DNA from: Bacillus_BA fengqiuensis
GTDB taxonomy: Bacteria > Bacillota > Bacilli > Bacillales > Bacillaceae_H
Strand: one strand, 5' to 3'
DNA: 64,000 nt
Assembly (NCBI GenBank): GCA_030813035.1
Contig: JAUSTV010000002.1
Position numbers and translations under genes: made by a program. The first letter of the stretch is position 1. Each line of letters opens with the position of its first letter. The notes under the pieces were generated by a model, which was not told the DNA's origin, did not search any database, and saw only the letters and a list, made by a program, of their open reading frames with translations. This document shows, one piece after another, positions 7,878-17,110 of the stretch.

Positions 7878-9303
7878 TCTTCTTTCACTCATGCGTGCTT
7901 GGCGGAATGGTGGAGAGAAGGATGTATTTAAAAGTACACAAAATCGTTTAACCCTTCTGTACAGCGGATTGCTTATGCTCTTTCTCGTTCTTTTCATTGT
8001 AGTTGTTTATTCATTGCTTTATACAGTGATTTTAAAGGACCAGGAGCGTGAATTGGAGGAAATGGCTGCCCAAGAAGCGCGAATTTTTGAAAATTATTTG
8101 GTGCAAAACAATTATCGAAGCCTTCAGGGGATTCAAAATCAAGAGTTAGTGTTAGCAGGTGTAGATCAATTTTTTTATTATGTAGTGAATCCTAAAGGGG
8201 AATTGATCATGGGGGATGAAAAAATTCCTGAGCTGCGTCAGGATTTGTTCAACCTTCTAGGAGGGTGGGTTCCACAGCGAAAAGAAATTCGTCAGGAAAC
8301 ACTGCAAGCCACTTATTCCGAATGGAGGCCAAAAGGCAAGGGAATGGATGATAAATTGCGTTCCCCTGCGAAGCATCATGAAATTCAGCTGATGATAGCC
8401 GGCCGTCCCATTTTCTATAAAGGTCAATTCATCGGGATGCTTTATATCGGAAAAGATATTTCATTTGCTTATGAATTATTTAAGCTGCTCCTTATTATTT
8501 TAGCAGGACTAGCTATTCTATTTTCCGGAGTTGCCCTGTATCTGAGTCATTTAATGTCTAAAAAGGCGATGGTGCCGATTACCCGGGCTTTTACGAGACA
8601 ACGCGAATTTGTGGCGGATGCCTCCCATGAGCTGCGTACCCCTTTAAGTGTGATGTTGTCTTCAATCGACGCGATGGAAATGACTGTAGATACGGAGGAA
8701 GATGATTTTTCGCGTAAGCTGTTAGTCAATATGAGAAGTGAAGTGAAGCGGATGACTAAATTGGTTAGCGATTTGCTGACACTCGCTCGTTCGGATTCAG
8801 GTACAATCGAACGAGTTAACGAAACATTTGATTTCCGGCCTCCTGCGGAAAAAGCGATTCAATCGGTTAAGCCGCTGGCAGCGGCAAAGCAAATTAAGCT
8901 GCATTTGAGTGCTCCTGAAGCCATGCTGGTAAATGGGGATCCGGAACGGTTAACACAATTGCTCTATATTTTGCTGGATAACGGAATCAAGTACACTCCA
9001 AATGGGGGAGATGTTTACCTGGCTCTTTCGGTTGAGTCATATGAACATCGTCCGGTCATATGTATTCAAGTAAAGGATACGGGAATAGGAATCAAGCCGG
9101 AAGATCATGATCGAATATTTGACCGTTTTTATCGATCAGATAAAGCGCGGACAAGACAAATGGGCGGACATGGATTAGGACTGTCTATTGCGAAATGGAT
9201 TGTTGAAACCCACGGGGGAACGATTCAAGTTTCCAGTGAAATCGGCAAGGGAAGTACCTTCACTATACGAATTCCTTTTTCTTCTATCACCAAGAAAGCG
9301 TAA
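7867..9303 (+). CDS. Membrane sensor histidine kinase
   Basis: About 478 residues from a TTG start at 7867 with GGGGTGGGG upstream; an in-frame ATG at 7891 is an alternative. Two membrane segments (about residues 30-56 and 203-226) enclose an extracytoplasmic sensor region of about 145 residues, without a recognised fold. The H-box is FVADASHELRTPLS, followed by N, D/F and G boxes (LDNGIKYTPNGG, VKDTGIGI, GGHGLGLSIAKWIVE). Its start overlaps the regulator gene by 11 bases, so the two are co-translated. Neighbours point to sensing of envelope or secretion stress. Confidence 0.92.
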   Translation: MKSNLLSLMRAWRNGGEKDVFKSTQNRLTLLYSGLLMLFLVLFIVVVYSLLYTVILKDQERELEEMAAQEARIFENYLVQNNYRSLQGIQNQELVLAGVDQFFYYVVNPKGELIMGDEKIPELRQDLFNLLGGWVPQRKEIRQETLQATYSEWRPKGKGMDDKLRSPAKHHEIQLMIAGRPIFYKGQFIGMLYIGKDISFAYELFKLLLIILAGLAILFSGVALYLSHLMSKKAMVPITRAFTRQREFVADASHELRTPLSVMLSSIDAMEMTVDTEEDDFSRKLLVNMRSEVKRMTKLVSDLLTLARSDSGTIERVNETFDFRPPAEKAIQSVKPLAAAKQIKLHLSAPEAMLVNGDPERLTQLLYILLDNGIKYTPNGGDVYLALSVESYEHRPVICIQVKDTGIGIKPEDHDRIFDRFYRSDKARTRQMGGHGLGLSIAKWIVETHGGTIQVSSEIGKGSTFTIRIPFSSITKKA

Positions 9304-9332
9304 GACTGCTGAAAAAGCATCTTGCGCTTTTT
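9295..9332 (+). terminator. Terminator at the end of the kinase gene
   Basis: AAAGCGTAAGA and TCTTGCGCTTT pair around an internal loop, followed by TTTTATTT. The left arm includes the kinase stop codon. Confidence 0.8.
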
Positions 9333-9365
9333 TATTTGTGGGAAGTTTCCTTTATTGGTGTTTCG

Positions 9366-9400
9366 TTTTTCATCATATTTTCATCATTCTTTTTTAGAAT
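9366..9400 (+). promoter_or_regulatory. Shared direct-repeat promoter, PepSY gene
   Basis: TTCAT at 9369 and 9380 are 11 bp apart, then 10 bp, then -10 box TAGAAT (9395-9400). It is the same architecture as the sites upstream of the foldase, protease and PspA operons. The gene starts 33 bases after the -10 box. Confidence 0.7.
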
Positions 9401-9432
9401 CCTATCTGAGAAGGATACAAGGAGGAACAAAC

Positions 9433-9918
9433 ATGAAAAAAATGAGACAGGCACATTTATGGATTGGATTAATTACATCTGTTTTCTTGCTGATGGAAGC
9501 TATTACAGGAATATTGCTAACTGAACCATGGTTGATGGGGCAGGAATCCAGCCATCAACCCATGCATATACAAACTGAAGAACAGGGACAATCTCAAGTA
9601 GAGAATATCGGACAAGAGCAATCGGCAGCAATCAGTGCTGCACAACAAGAAAGTACAGCTGATGCAAGTTTACCGCAAAGAAATTTTGAAGAAAGGGAAG
9701 GCTTTAATAGAGGCGATGAAGGAAACTCATTAATGGGCATCGTTAAAGGCCTACATGCTGGGAGACTTGGAACTGTGGATATTAAATGGGTGATTGACGT
9801 GGCGGCTATCAGCATGATCTTCTTAACGGGATCGGGCATCTATCTATCTGTAAAGTTGTTAGCGGCCCAGCGAAAAAGCCGAAAGAAACGTTCATTAAAA
9901 GTATCAGAGGTACAATGA
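9433..9918 (+). CDS. PepSY-associated membrane protein
   Basis: 161 residues from ATG 9433 with a strong AAGGAGGAAC site. It opens MKKMRQAHLWIGLITSVFLL, the usual start of PepSY-associated transmembrane proteins, and has a second membrane helix near residues 118-140 (VIDVAAISMIFLTGSGIYL). Between them is a polar Gln/Ser/Glu-rich linker outside the membrane. The family often accompanies two-component systems and proteases, with PepSY segments proposed to restrain peptidases. It is monocistronic between two terminators, under the shared promoter motif. Confidence 0.75.
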   Translation: MKKMRQAHLWIGLITSVFLLMEAITGILLTEPWLMGQESSHQPMHIQTEEQGQSQVENIGQEQSAAISAAQQESTADASLPQRNFEEREGFNRGDEGNSLMGIVKGLHAGRLGTVDIKWVIDVAAISMIFLTGSGIYLSVKLLAAQRKSRKKRSLKVSEVQ

Positions 9919-9927
9919 GGAAGAGAA

Positions 9928-9963
9928 AAGTGTAAGGGATAAAAAATCTCTTGCGCTTTTTTA
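9928..9963 (+). terminator. Terminator after the PepSY gene
   Basis: AAGTGTAAGGGA (9928-9939) pairs with TCTCTTGCGCTT (9947-9958), with some G-U pairs, and is followed by TTTTATT. Confidence 0.75.
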
Positions 9964-9972
9964 TTGTTTAGG

Positions 9973-10028
9973 AAATTATCACGAGTTAACGGGACATAAG
10001 ATCTCACTTGATGGAAGTTCCGTTTATA
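9973..10028 (+). repeat. Internally deleted copy of the dispersed structured repeat
   Basis: The segment joins a left end (ATTATCACGAGTTAACGGG then CATAAGAT) to a right end (GATGGAAGTTCCGTTTAT). Both ends match the copy on the complement of 7021-7175, whose middle is missing here. This shows that the element has definite termini. Confidence 0.6.
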
Positions 10029-10090
10029 AAATTCATCTCGAATTTCTTTACGAGCTACTCAAATCTCTTGCAATTTATTTTTTGCATTCG

Positions 10091-10125
10091 TTTTTCATCG
10101 TGTTTTCACCATTATTCCCTAGAAT
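10091..10125 (+). promoter_or_regulatory. Shared direct-repeat promoter, HtrA-like gene
   Basis: TTCAT at 10094 and TTCAC at 10105 are 11 bp apart, then 10 bp, then -10 box TAGAAT (10120-10125). Only about 44 bases separate the -10 box from the protease ATG. Confidence 0.7.
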
Positions 10126-10168
10126 AGGATTCAGACAAAAGGAATTTTGTAAAAAGGAGATAGATAAA

Positions 10169-11407
10169 ATGAATTTGCATGAATATGAAACGAACAAACA
10201 ACAAATGAAACAAAGACGCTCTTTCCCGCCTTTGTTCGCATCCTTAACAGGGGCTATTGTCGGGAGCGTCGCTACTCTTTATTTAGCACCGGTAATAGGG
10301 ATGGGCGGGATCATCCCTAATACCGAAAGCGTGGAAAAGGAACAAACAGCAATCGTAGAGCAAAGTGAATCTGCTGAAAACACGATATCCCTCCAGAAAA
10401 CTTCAACAAATCCAACTAGTATGGTCAATGCCATTGGAAATGTAACGGAAGCGGTAGTGGGGGTTATCAATATTCAACAACAGACCAATTATTTTTCTCA
10501 AGGTCCTCAAAGTTCTCAAGAACAAGGGAATGAGCAAGAGAGCGGAACGGGTTCGGGAGTGATTTTTAAAAAGTCCGGCGGCAGTGCTTATATTGTAACG
10601 AACAATCACGTGATTGAGGGAGCCAGCAAAGTGGAAATTTCTCTTTCTACGGGTGAGAGGATTGCTGCGGAAATCGTAGGTGCTGACCCGTTAACCGATT
10701 TAGCAGTGTTGAAAATAGAGAGTAAATATGCGACAAAGGCAGCAGATTTTGGGGATTCCTCTTCGCTCCGTATCGGTGAGCAAGTAGCGGCAATTGGAAA
10801 TCCGCTTGGATTGGATTTATCGAGTACGGTTACTCAAGGAATTGTGAGCAGCGCGGATCGCACCATTCCTGTTTCCACGTCAGGAGGGGAATGGGACTTA
10901 AATGTGATCCAAACGGATGCGGCCATTAACCCGGGGAACAGCGGCGGAGCATTAATTAACAGTGCCGGACAAGTAATCGGTATTAACAGTTTGAAAATTG
11001 CAGAAGACGGAGTAGAAGGCTTAGGCTTCGCGATTCCAAGTCAGGATGTCAAACCAATTATAGAGGATTTACTACAATATGGGGAAGTGAAGAGGCCATA
11101 CTTGGGCGTAGGATTGCAGAGTCTAAGTGATTTTCCGTCAGCTGTTCAAGAGCAATTAAACTTGCCTGAAGATACGCAAGGCGGAGTAATCGTTACCTCG
11201 GTCGAACCTTCTTCTCCTGCAGCAAAGGCGGGATTCCAAATCAAGGACTTAATAACAACCGTCAACGGTACAAAAGTGAACAGTATTGGAGAATTAAGAA
11301 AATACATTTATACAGAAGCAAAGATTGGAGAGCAAATTAAAGTGGAGCTTTATCGGGACGGGAAGAAGATCAATGTATCCGTAAAAATGAGTGAAAAGGG
11401 AATGTAG
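10169..11407 (+). CDS. HtrA/DegP-like membrane serine protease
   Basis: 412 residues from ATG 10169, preceded by AAAAAGGAGATAG; longer reading frames upstream run through the promoter and are rejected. One N-terminal membrane anchor (about residues 23-43) is followed by a trypsin-like domain with catalytic His in NNHVIEGA, Asp in DPLTDLAVLK and Ser in NPGNSGGAL, then a C-terminal PDZ domain from about residue 310 (RPYLGVGLQ to the end). HtrA-type proteases degrade misfolded exported proteins at the cell surface, and their genes respond to secretion stress in Bacillus. The shared promoter agrees with that role. Which of the Bacillus HtrA, HtrB or HtrC paralogues it matches cannot be decided here. 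Confidence 0.92.
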   Translation: MNLHEYETNKQQMKQRRSFPPLFASLTGAIVGSVATLYLAPVIGMGGIIPNTESVEKEQTAIVEQSESAENTISLQKTSTNPTSMVNAIGNVTEAVVGVINIQQQTNYFSQGPQSSQEQGNEQESGTGSGVIFKKSGGSAYIVTNNHVIEGASKVEISLSTGERIAAEIVGADPLTDLAVLKIESKYATKAADFGDSSSLRIGEQVAAIGNPLGLDLSSTVTQGIVSSADRTIPVSTSGGEWDLNVIQTDAAINPGNSGGALINSAGQVIGINSLKIAEDGVEGLGFAIPSQDVKPIIEDLLQYGEVKRPYLGVGLQSLSDFPSAVQEQLNLPEDTQGGVIVTSVEPSSPAAKAGFQIKDLITTVNGTKVNSIGELRKYIYTEAKIGEQIKVELYRDGKKINVSVKMSEKGM

Positions 11408-11440
11408 TTTTATCAATACGAAGGATAGGAGGCAAACGGC

Positions 11441-12406
11441 ATGGTCAAATACTCTATTATTATTCCTGTATATAATGAGGAGCTAGTGGTTCGTGAAACA
11501 TATAAACGATTAAAAGCGGTGATGGAGCAGACGGACGGCCTATATGAGCTATTGTTTGTAAATGATGGCAGCAAGGATAAAACAATCGATATTTTAAAAG
11601 AGCTTTCTGTCAGGGATGAGACGGTGAAATATTTAGATTTTTCCCGGAATTTTGGGCATCAAATTGCCATTACAGCCGGGATGGATTATGCGGCAGGAGA
11701 GGCTGTCGTCATTATCGATGCAGATTTGCAGGATCCGCCTGAACTCATTTTGGAGATGATCCAGAAATGGAAAGAGGGCTATGAGGTTGTATATGCTAAG
11801 CGAACGAAGCGAAAGGGAGAAACATTCTTTAAAAAGCAAACGGCCCATTTATTTTACCGTGTTTTACGGGCATCAACGGAGATTGATATTCCTCTGGATA
11901 CAGGGGACTTCCGTCTAATTGATCGCAAGGTATGCGACCAATTAGTGAGTATGAAGGAAAGAAGCCGCTTTGTCCGGGGGCTAGTCAGCTGGGTAGGATT
12001 TAAGCAAACCGCCATTGAATACGAGCGGGATGAACGCCTGGCAGGAGAAACGAAATATCCACTCAAGAAAATGCTTCGCTTTTCAATGGATGGAATTACT
12101 TCTTTCTCTTATAAGCCGTTAAAGCTGGCCAGCATCTTAGGAATTTTTCTTTCATTTTCAAGTGTGATTTGGATGTTCATTGTTTTGTATTTGAAATTAT
12201 TTACGGAATCGACGGTCACCGGTTGGTCTTCACTTCTCATGACGATGCTTTTCTTCAACGGGGTTGTGCTCGTGATGTTAGGTGTCATCGGTGAGTATAT
12301 CGGAAGAATTTACGATGAGGCCAAGGACCGCCCGCTATACATTCTTCAGGATAGCCGGAGAGTGGAACGGGAGAGCGAAAAGGTATCTCGTTATGCAAAG
12401 TATTAA
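11441..12406 (+). CDS. GT2 polyprenyl-phosphate glycosyltransferase, CsbB/YkoT-like
   Basis: 321 residues with an AGGAGGC site before the ATG. An N-terminal GT-A fold (YSIIIPVYNEE; nucleotide-sugar and metal-binding IIDADLQDPPE) is followed by two C-terminal membrane helices (about residues 230-290). This matches the DPM1/GtrB class, including B. subtilis CsbB, YkoT and YkcC, which charge undecaprenyl phosphate with a sugar. With the GtrA flippase, the UDP-sugar genes and the GT39 enzyme that follow, it would start a three-component pathway adding a sugar to lipoteichoic acid or another wall polymer. The sugar is not certain. Its end overlaps gtrA by 14 bases. Confidence 0.9.
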   Translation: MVKYSIIIPVYNEELVVRETYKRLKAVMEQTDGLYELLFVNDGSKDKTIDILKELSVRDETVKYLDFSRNFGHQIAITAGMDYAAGEAVVIIDADLQDPPELILEMIQKWKEGYEVVYAKRTKRKGETFFKKQTAHLFYRVLRASTEIDIPLDTGDFRLIDRKVCDQLVSMKERSRFVRGLVSWVGFKQTAIEYERDERLAGETKYPLKKMLRFSMDGITSFSYKPLKLASILGIFLSFSSVIWMFIVLYLKLFTESTVTGWSSLLMTMLFFNGVVLVMLGVIGEYIGRIYDEAKDRPLYILQDSRRVERESEKVSRYAKY

Positions 12407-12809
12407 AGAAAAGGCCAACATATTATGGCGATTTTGTACGGTAGGAGTCGGCAATACATTGATTGATTTTGGGGTGTTTTTCCTTCTCACTGCTGGAGGA
12501 ATCCCTTATCTTTTCGCGCAAGGGTGCTCCTATGCAGCCGGCATGGTGAACAGTTATGTATGGAATCGGGTGTGGACATTTCAAGTGAAAAAAAGAGCGG
12601 ATATACGGGAGATGATGCGATTTGTCATCGTCAATATAGGGGCATCCGGCATGACTTTCTTGCTTCTGTATATCCTTCAGGAAGGAGAGGGTTGGTCTAT
12701 CTATTCGAGTAAAATGGCGGCGACCATTGGAGGCATTCTTATTACCTTTATAGCGAGTCGTTTTTGGGTGTTTCAAGAAGAAGCCAATAAAAGGAGAGAG
12801 CAAATATGA
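12393..12809 (+). CDS. GtrA-family flippase
   Basis: 138 residues from ATG 12393, the usual length for GtrA proteins; a longer frame from 12282 overlaps GT2 too far. Four membrane helices are visible, with family features CTVGVGNTLIDFGVFFLL, NSYVWNRVWTF and the closing FIASRFWVF. GtrA/YngA proteins are thought to move polyprenyl-linked sugars to the outer face of the membrane. The gene overlaps both GT2 and galU, so all are translated together. Confidence 0.9.
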   Translation: MQSIKEKANILWRFCTVGVGNTLIDFGVFFLLTAGGIPYLFAQGCSYAAGMVNSYVWNRVWTFQVKKRADIREMMRFVIVNIGASGMTFLLLYILQEGEGWSIYSSKMAATIGGILITFIASRFWVFQEEANKRREQI

Positions 12810-13696
12810 AAATCAGAAAAGCGGTCATTCCTGCAGCCGGGTTAGGAACAAGGTTTTTGCCGGCAACGAAAGCACAGCCCAAAGAAATGCTGCCGATCGT
12901 CGATAAACCGGCCATTCAATATATTGTAGAAGAAGCCGTTCAGTCCGGCATTGAAAGCATCATTATCGTGACGGGGCGGAATAAACGTTCCATTGAAGAT
13001 CACTTTGACCGCTCAGTTGAATTAGAACAGACTTTATCAGAGAAAGGGAAATCTGATGTCTTACGGGAAGTGCAGGGGATTGCTAATATGGCTAACATTC
13101 ACTACATCAGACAAAAAGAGCCGTTAGGGTTAGGGCATGCGATTTTATGTGCCCGGCAATTTATCGGAGATGAACCGTTTGCCGTTCTGTTAGGCGACGA
13201 TATTATGATATCTGAGAAGCCGGCATTGAAGCAGTTAATTGATGTATTTGAAGAATACAATACGGAAGTGGTAGGGGTTCAGGCTGTTGAACCAGCTGAA
13301 GTAAACAAGTACGGGATCATCCATCCGTCCAATCAAAACGGGAATGTGTATGAAGTTCAGGATTTAGTAGAGAAGCCTGCTCTTGAGGAAGCACCGTCTC
13401 AAATCGCGGTGATGGGAAGGTATATTTTAAAGTCTTCGATTTTCCCCGTTTTGCAAACAATCGGCAGGGGAGCTGGAAATGAGATTCAATTGACAGATGC
13501 GTTAAGAGAACTTTGCAGAAATGAAGCGATTCACGCTCTTCAACTGGAAGGAAATCGTTTTGATATTGGAGATAAATTGGGCTACTTAAAAGCAAGTACG
13601 GAGATGGGACTGCAGAGAGAAGAAATGAGAGTCCAGCTGTTGTCGTATTTAGAAAGTGTGTTAAAGAGAGAGGCCGAAAGGGGGATTTTACAATGA
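12806..13696 (+). CDS. galU: UTP-glucose-1-phosphate uridylyltransferase
   Basis: 296 residues with the GalU nucleotidyltransferase opening KAVIPAAGLGTRFLPATK, active-site Lys in KEMLPIVDKPAIQ and the metal-binding region VLLGDDIM. It makes UDP-glucose from UTP and glucose 1-phosphate. B. subtilis has YngB in the same setting beside YngA, supplying UDP-glucose for polymer glycosylation. It overlaps gtrA and galE by 4 bases each (ATGA). Confidence 0.94.
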   Translation: MKIRKAVIPAAGLGTRFLPATKAQPKEMLPIVDKPAIQYIVEEAVQSGIESIIIVTGRNKRSIEDHFDRSVELEQTLSEKGKSDVLREVQGIANMANIHYIRQKEPLGLGHAILCARQFIGDEPFAVLLGDDIMISEKPALKQLIDVFEEYNTEVVGVQAVEPAEVNKYGIIHPSNQNGNVYEVQDLVEKPALEEAPSQIAVMGRYILKSSIFPVLQTIGRGAGNEIQLTDALRELCRNEAIHALQLEGNRFDIGDKLGYLKASTEMGLQREEMRVQLLSYLESVLKREAERGILQ

Positions 13697-14697
13697 AATC
13701 TATTCTTGTAACAGGGGGAGCCGGTTATATCGGGAGCCATACCGTATTAGAGTTACAAAAACAAAACATTCCTGTCGTTGTACTGGATAACTTATCAACA
13801 GGGCATCGGGAGGCGGTCCAAGCATCTCATTTTTACGAAGGCGATATTGCCGACCATCAATTGGTGAAAGAGATTATCAAAAAGCATCATATCAATGCGG
13901 TCATCCATTTTGCAGCTAAAAGTCTAGTATCCGAATCTGTCCAAAAGCCGGATCTTTACTTTAGGGAAAATACGATGAAATCATGTTCATTTTTCGAAAA
14001 TGTGATTCGCGAGGGAGTCAAGCACATTGTTTTTTCATCTACTGCAGCGGTGTATGGAGCGGCTCATCACAAGTTAATAAAGGAAACGGATTTATTGCAG
14101 CCCGTTAATCCTTACGGGGAATCTAAATGGATGGTCGAAAAATATTTACAGTGGGTAGGGAGAGTACATGATGTAAAATGGACGGCTCTTCGTTATTTCA
14201 ATGCAGCCGGAGCTTCACTCGAAGGAACCATTGGAGAGGATCACCAGCCGGAAAGTCATCTTATTCCCCTTGTTTTACGGACGGCATTAGGCAGGAGGGA
14301 ATATATTGCTGTCTATGGCGATGACTATCCTACTCTCGATGGGACTTGTATTCGGGACTATATCCATGTTCTGGATTTGGCCCAAGCCCATATACTAGCT
14401 CTCAATGCTCTGTATGAAAATCATTCTAAGCAAAATGTTTATAATGTGGGAACAGGCTTTGGCCATTCTGTAACAGATATTATTGAGGAAGCAGAACGGA
14501 TAACGGGAAGAGTGATCGCTAGGAAGATTGAGTCGCGAAGAGCAGGCGATCCCCCGGTACTGGTAGCTGACAGTCAAAATCTTCAGCGACATTTAGGATG
14601 GAAACCTAAATACAGCGATTTACAAACGATTATCCAAAGTGCCTGGAGATGGCATTTGGCTCATCCGAATGGTTATGAAAAAAAGCAATTTGTTTAA
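13693..14697 (+). CDS. galE: UDP-glucose 4-epimerase
   Basis: 334 residues of the extended SDR family. The NAD-binding GGAGYIGSH lies at the N terminus; the catalytic Ser/Tyr/Lys set is in FSSTAAVYG and YGESKWMVE; the end is WKPKYSDLQTII. It interconverts UDP-glucose and UDP-galactose, and possibly the N-acetyl forms. Being in an operon with galU and the polyprenyl glycosyltransferase suggests that the wall sugar may be galactose-derived; this is inference. Confidence 0.93.
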   Translation: MKSILVTGGAGYIGSHTVLELQKQNIPVVVLDNLSTGHREAVQASHFYEGDIADHQLVKEIIKKHHINAVIHFAAKSLVSESVQKPDLYFRENTMKSCSFFENVIREGVKHIVFSSTAAVYGAAHHKLIKETDLLQPVNPYGESKWMVEKYLQWVGRVHDVKWTALRYFNAAGASLEGTIGEDHQPESHLIPLVLRTALGRREYIAVYGDDYPTLDGTCIRDYIHVLDLAQAHILALNALYENHSKQNVYNVGTGFGHSVTDIIEEAERITGRVIARKIESRRAGDPPVLVADSQNLQRHLGWKPKYSDLQTIIQSAWRWHLAHPNGYEKKQFV

Positions 14698-14912
14698 ATG
14701 GATTACTAGAGCTCATATATCATCGCCAAGCGGTAGAAGGGTGAAAGTGTTTTTACCGTTTTATCTATGGCATGAAGAAATTACGAACAATCAAAAGAAG
14801 TGCAACTTGAATAAAGACGGTTGGTTCTGGTGTAAATCTTTAATTCTATCAGACTATGAATGAAAATATAAGATTAGGATCCAATATTTTCAAAAAGGAG
14901 TAGAAATGAAAT

Positions 14913-17105
14913 ATGAACATGAAGGTTAAGGGAAGGATTGATTTCTTCTTAGTAGGAATTATTGTTTTATCATTTTTTCTGAACTTTTATCAGTTGAAAG
15001 ATGCAGGATCAAACACGTACTACACCGTAGCAGTTAAAAGTATGTTAACAAGCTTTCATACCTTTTTCTATGCATCCTTTGATCCAGCTGGATTTATTAC
15101 CGTGGATAAGCCTCCTGTGGCGTTATGGATTCAAACCCTCAGTGCGTATCTCTTTGGATTAAGCGATTTTAGTGTTCTCTTGCCTGAAGCACTGGCAGGT
15201 GTGATTTCCGTTTGGTTGATGTATATCATTGTTAAGCCCAAATTTGGCCGTATAGCTGCTTTACTATCAAGCTTGGTATTAGCATGTTCGCCGATTTTCG
15301 TTGCTGTGGTCCGTACAAATAATGTAGACAGTATTCTTATTTTAACGTTATTGATTGCTACGTGGGCTTTAATGAAATCGGTGGAAAAACAAAAAGTTGG
15401 ATGGCTGATTCTGAGTGTAGCGCTTGTTGGTGTCGGCTTTAATATTAAAATGCTTCAAGCTTATATGGTATTGCCTGCTTTTTATCTTTTTTACTTGATT
15501 GCTGTAAAGGTCAAGTGGACAAAACGTATTGTTCATCTAGTGATGGCTACTATTGTATTGGCTTCTGTTTCCCTGTCATGGCCGCTGGTGGTTGAGTTAA
15601 CACCTGAAGATGAACGTCCGTATATTGGGGGAAGCGAGACCAATTCCGCTATCGAACTTGCTCTTGGATATAATGGGGTTTCACGTTTAACAGGGCAAAA
15701 TGGACCTGGTGGCGGCGGTACGCAGGGAACGGGCCAGCAGGATGATAAACAACAAAATCAACAAGAGGATAACAGCCAACAAGATGGGAACGAGTTGGAT
15801 GGAAATCAGCAAGAGAATCTTCCTTCTGGTTTGCAAAATACAGATCCTGACGAATTAGAAGAATTACAGAAACAGTTTGGTAATAACGGCCCTCCTGGAG
15901 ATATGCCAGATGATGGACGCGGCGGCCAAGGTCAGGGAATGAGCGGCATGTTCGGTACAGGAGATCCTGGAGTATTGCGTCTTTTTTCTACAGAATTATC
16001 AGGTCAAATCAGCTTTTTGCTTCCTTTTGCCCTGTTTGGGGTAATTGCGCTTTCGGTACATTTCTTTAGAAAAAGAGAATGGGACATACAGCATAAATTC
16101 GCTCTGTTTTGGGTAGCATGGCTCATTCCGATGATGGTATTTTTCAGCATCGCCAAGTTTTTCCATCAATACTACTTAAGTATGATGGGCCCAGCTATTG
16201 CAGCGCTGGTTGGAATCGGTTGGACCGTTTTATGGCATCAATATAAGGAGAAAAAAGGCTGGGAAAGCTGGTTGCTTCCTGTATCCGTCCTGGCAACCTT
16301 TTTGTTTGAAGCCCTAATTATTTATCAAAATAAAGATTCTGTTTCTCAAGGCTGGTTGGCAGGGGCCATCGCTGGAGGAATCTTCTTCTCTACCATTTTA
16401 GTTGTTATGAAAAAGAAAGAGAAAGTGTCCTTTTATCTTTCCGTTGCCGGAGTGCTTGCCCTTCTTGTCATTCCTTTATACTGGACATGGATTACCATTC
16501 ATAAAGAAGGAAATTCAATGACACCAATTGCCGGTCCAAGCAGTGAATTTGGAAGAATGATGGGTGCTAATATGGGAGGTTCGAACGGTGGACCTGGAGG
16601 ACAAATGGACGGCGGTGCAAACTCTTCAGAAAGCAGTTCGAATAACAGTCAAAGTGAAGAAAATACAGATTCAGCGGTCCGGTCGGATAACAGACAGCCT
16701 GGAGGTCAAGGTAGAGGTCCAATGGAAACGTTGGATACTAAATTGCTTTCCTATCTGGAGAAAAACTATGATGGCGAGAAATGGTTTTTAGCTGTACCAA
16801 GTGCCCAGTCAGCCTATTCATTTATGCTGAATACAGATTATGCAGTAATGGCAATGGGCGGATTTTCAGGATCGGACCAGGTCCTTACTTCGGAAAAACT
16901 AGAAGAAATGACGAAAAACGGAGAAATAAAATATTTCTTAATTGGTGGTGACGGAAGACCGGGCCAAAGCGAATCCGCTACCGAATGGATTAAAGAGAAT
17001 TGTGAAGAAGTACCAAGTAGTGAGTGGCAATCTGAACAGCAAACGGAAAGCCAGCAGCCATTCAATATGAATCAAACGATGAAGCTGTATAAGTATAAAG
17101 GATAA
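14913..17105 (+). CDS. GT39/ArnT-like membrane glycosyltransferase, YkcB-like
   Basis: 730 residues. The N-terminal membrane domain has the PMT/ArnT layout, with the acidic first loop (NFYQLKDAGSNTYYTVAVKS) and FDPAGFITVDKPPVALW, and about 11-12 helices in total. Such enzymes take a sugar from polyprenyl phosphate outside the membrane. Two low-complexity Gly/Gln/Asn/Ser/Met-rich insertions are unusual, at about residues 263-350 and 543-600. The last 120 residues form an extracytoplasmic domain. The start ATG 14913 is 12 bases after AAGGAG; a seven-codon frame at 14906 overlaps it. The gene follows galE by 215 bases and probably completes the polymer-glycosylation pathway, though it may have its own promoter. 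Confidence 0.85.
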   Translation: MNMKVKGRIDFFLVGIIVLSFFLNFYQLKDAGSNTYYTVAVKSMLTSFHTFFYASFDPAGFITVDKPPVALWIQTLSAYLFGLSDFSVLLPEALAGVISVWLMYIIVKPKFGRIAALLSSLVLACSPIFVAVVRTNNVDSILILTLLIATWALMKSVEKQKVGWLILSVALVGVGFNIKMLQAYMVLPAFYLFYLIAVKVKWTKRIVHLVMATIVLASVSLSWPLVVELTPEDERPYIGGSETNSAIELALGYNGVSRLTGQNGPGGGGTQGTGQQDDKQQNQQEDNSQQDGNELDGNQQENLPSGLQNTDPDELEELQKQFGNNGPPGDMPDDGRGGQGQGMSGMFGTGDPGVLRLFSTELSGQISFLLPFALFGVIALSVHFFRKREWDIQHKFALFWVAWLIPMMVFFSIAKFFHQYYLSMMGPAIAALVGIGWTVLWHQYKEKKGWESWLLPVSVLATFLFEALIIYQNKDSVSQGWLAGAIAGGIFFSTILVVMKKKEKVSFYLSVAGVLALLVIPLYWTWITIHKEGNSMTPIAGPSSEFGRMMGANMGGSNGGPGGQMDGGANSSESSSNNSQSEENTDSAVRSDNRQPGGQGRGPMETLDTKLLSYLEKNYDGEKWFLAVPSAQSAYSFMLNTDYAVMAMGGFSGSDQVLTSEKLEEMTKNGEIKYFLIGGDGRPGQSESATEWIKENCEEVPSSEWQSEQQTESQQPFNMNQTMKLYKYKG

Positions 17106-17110
17106 AAGAG

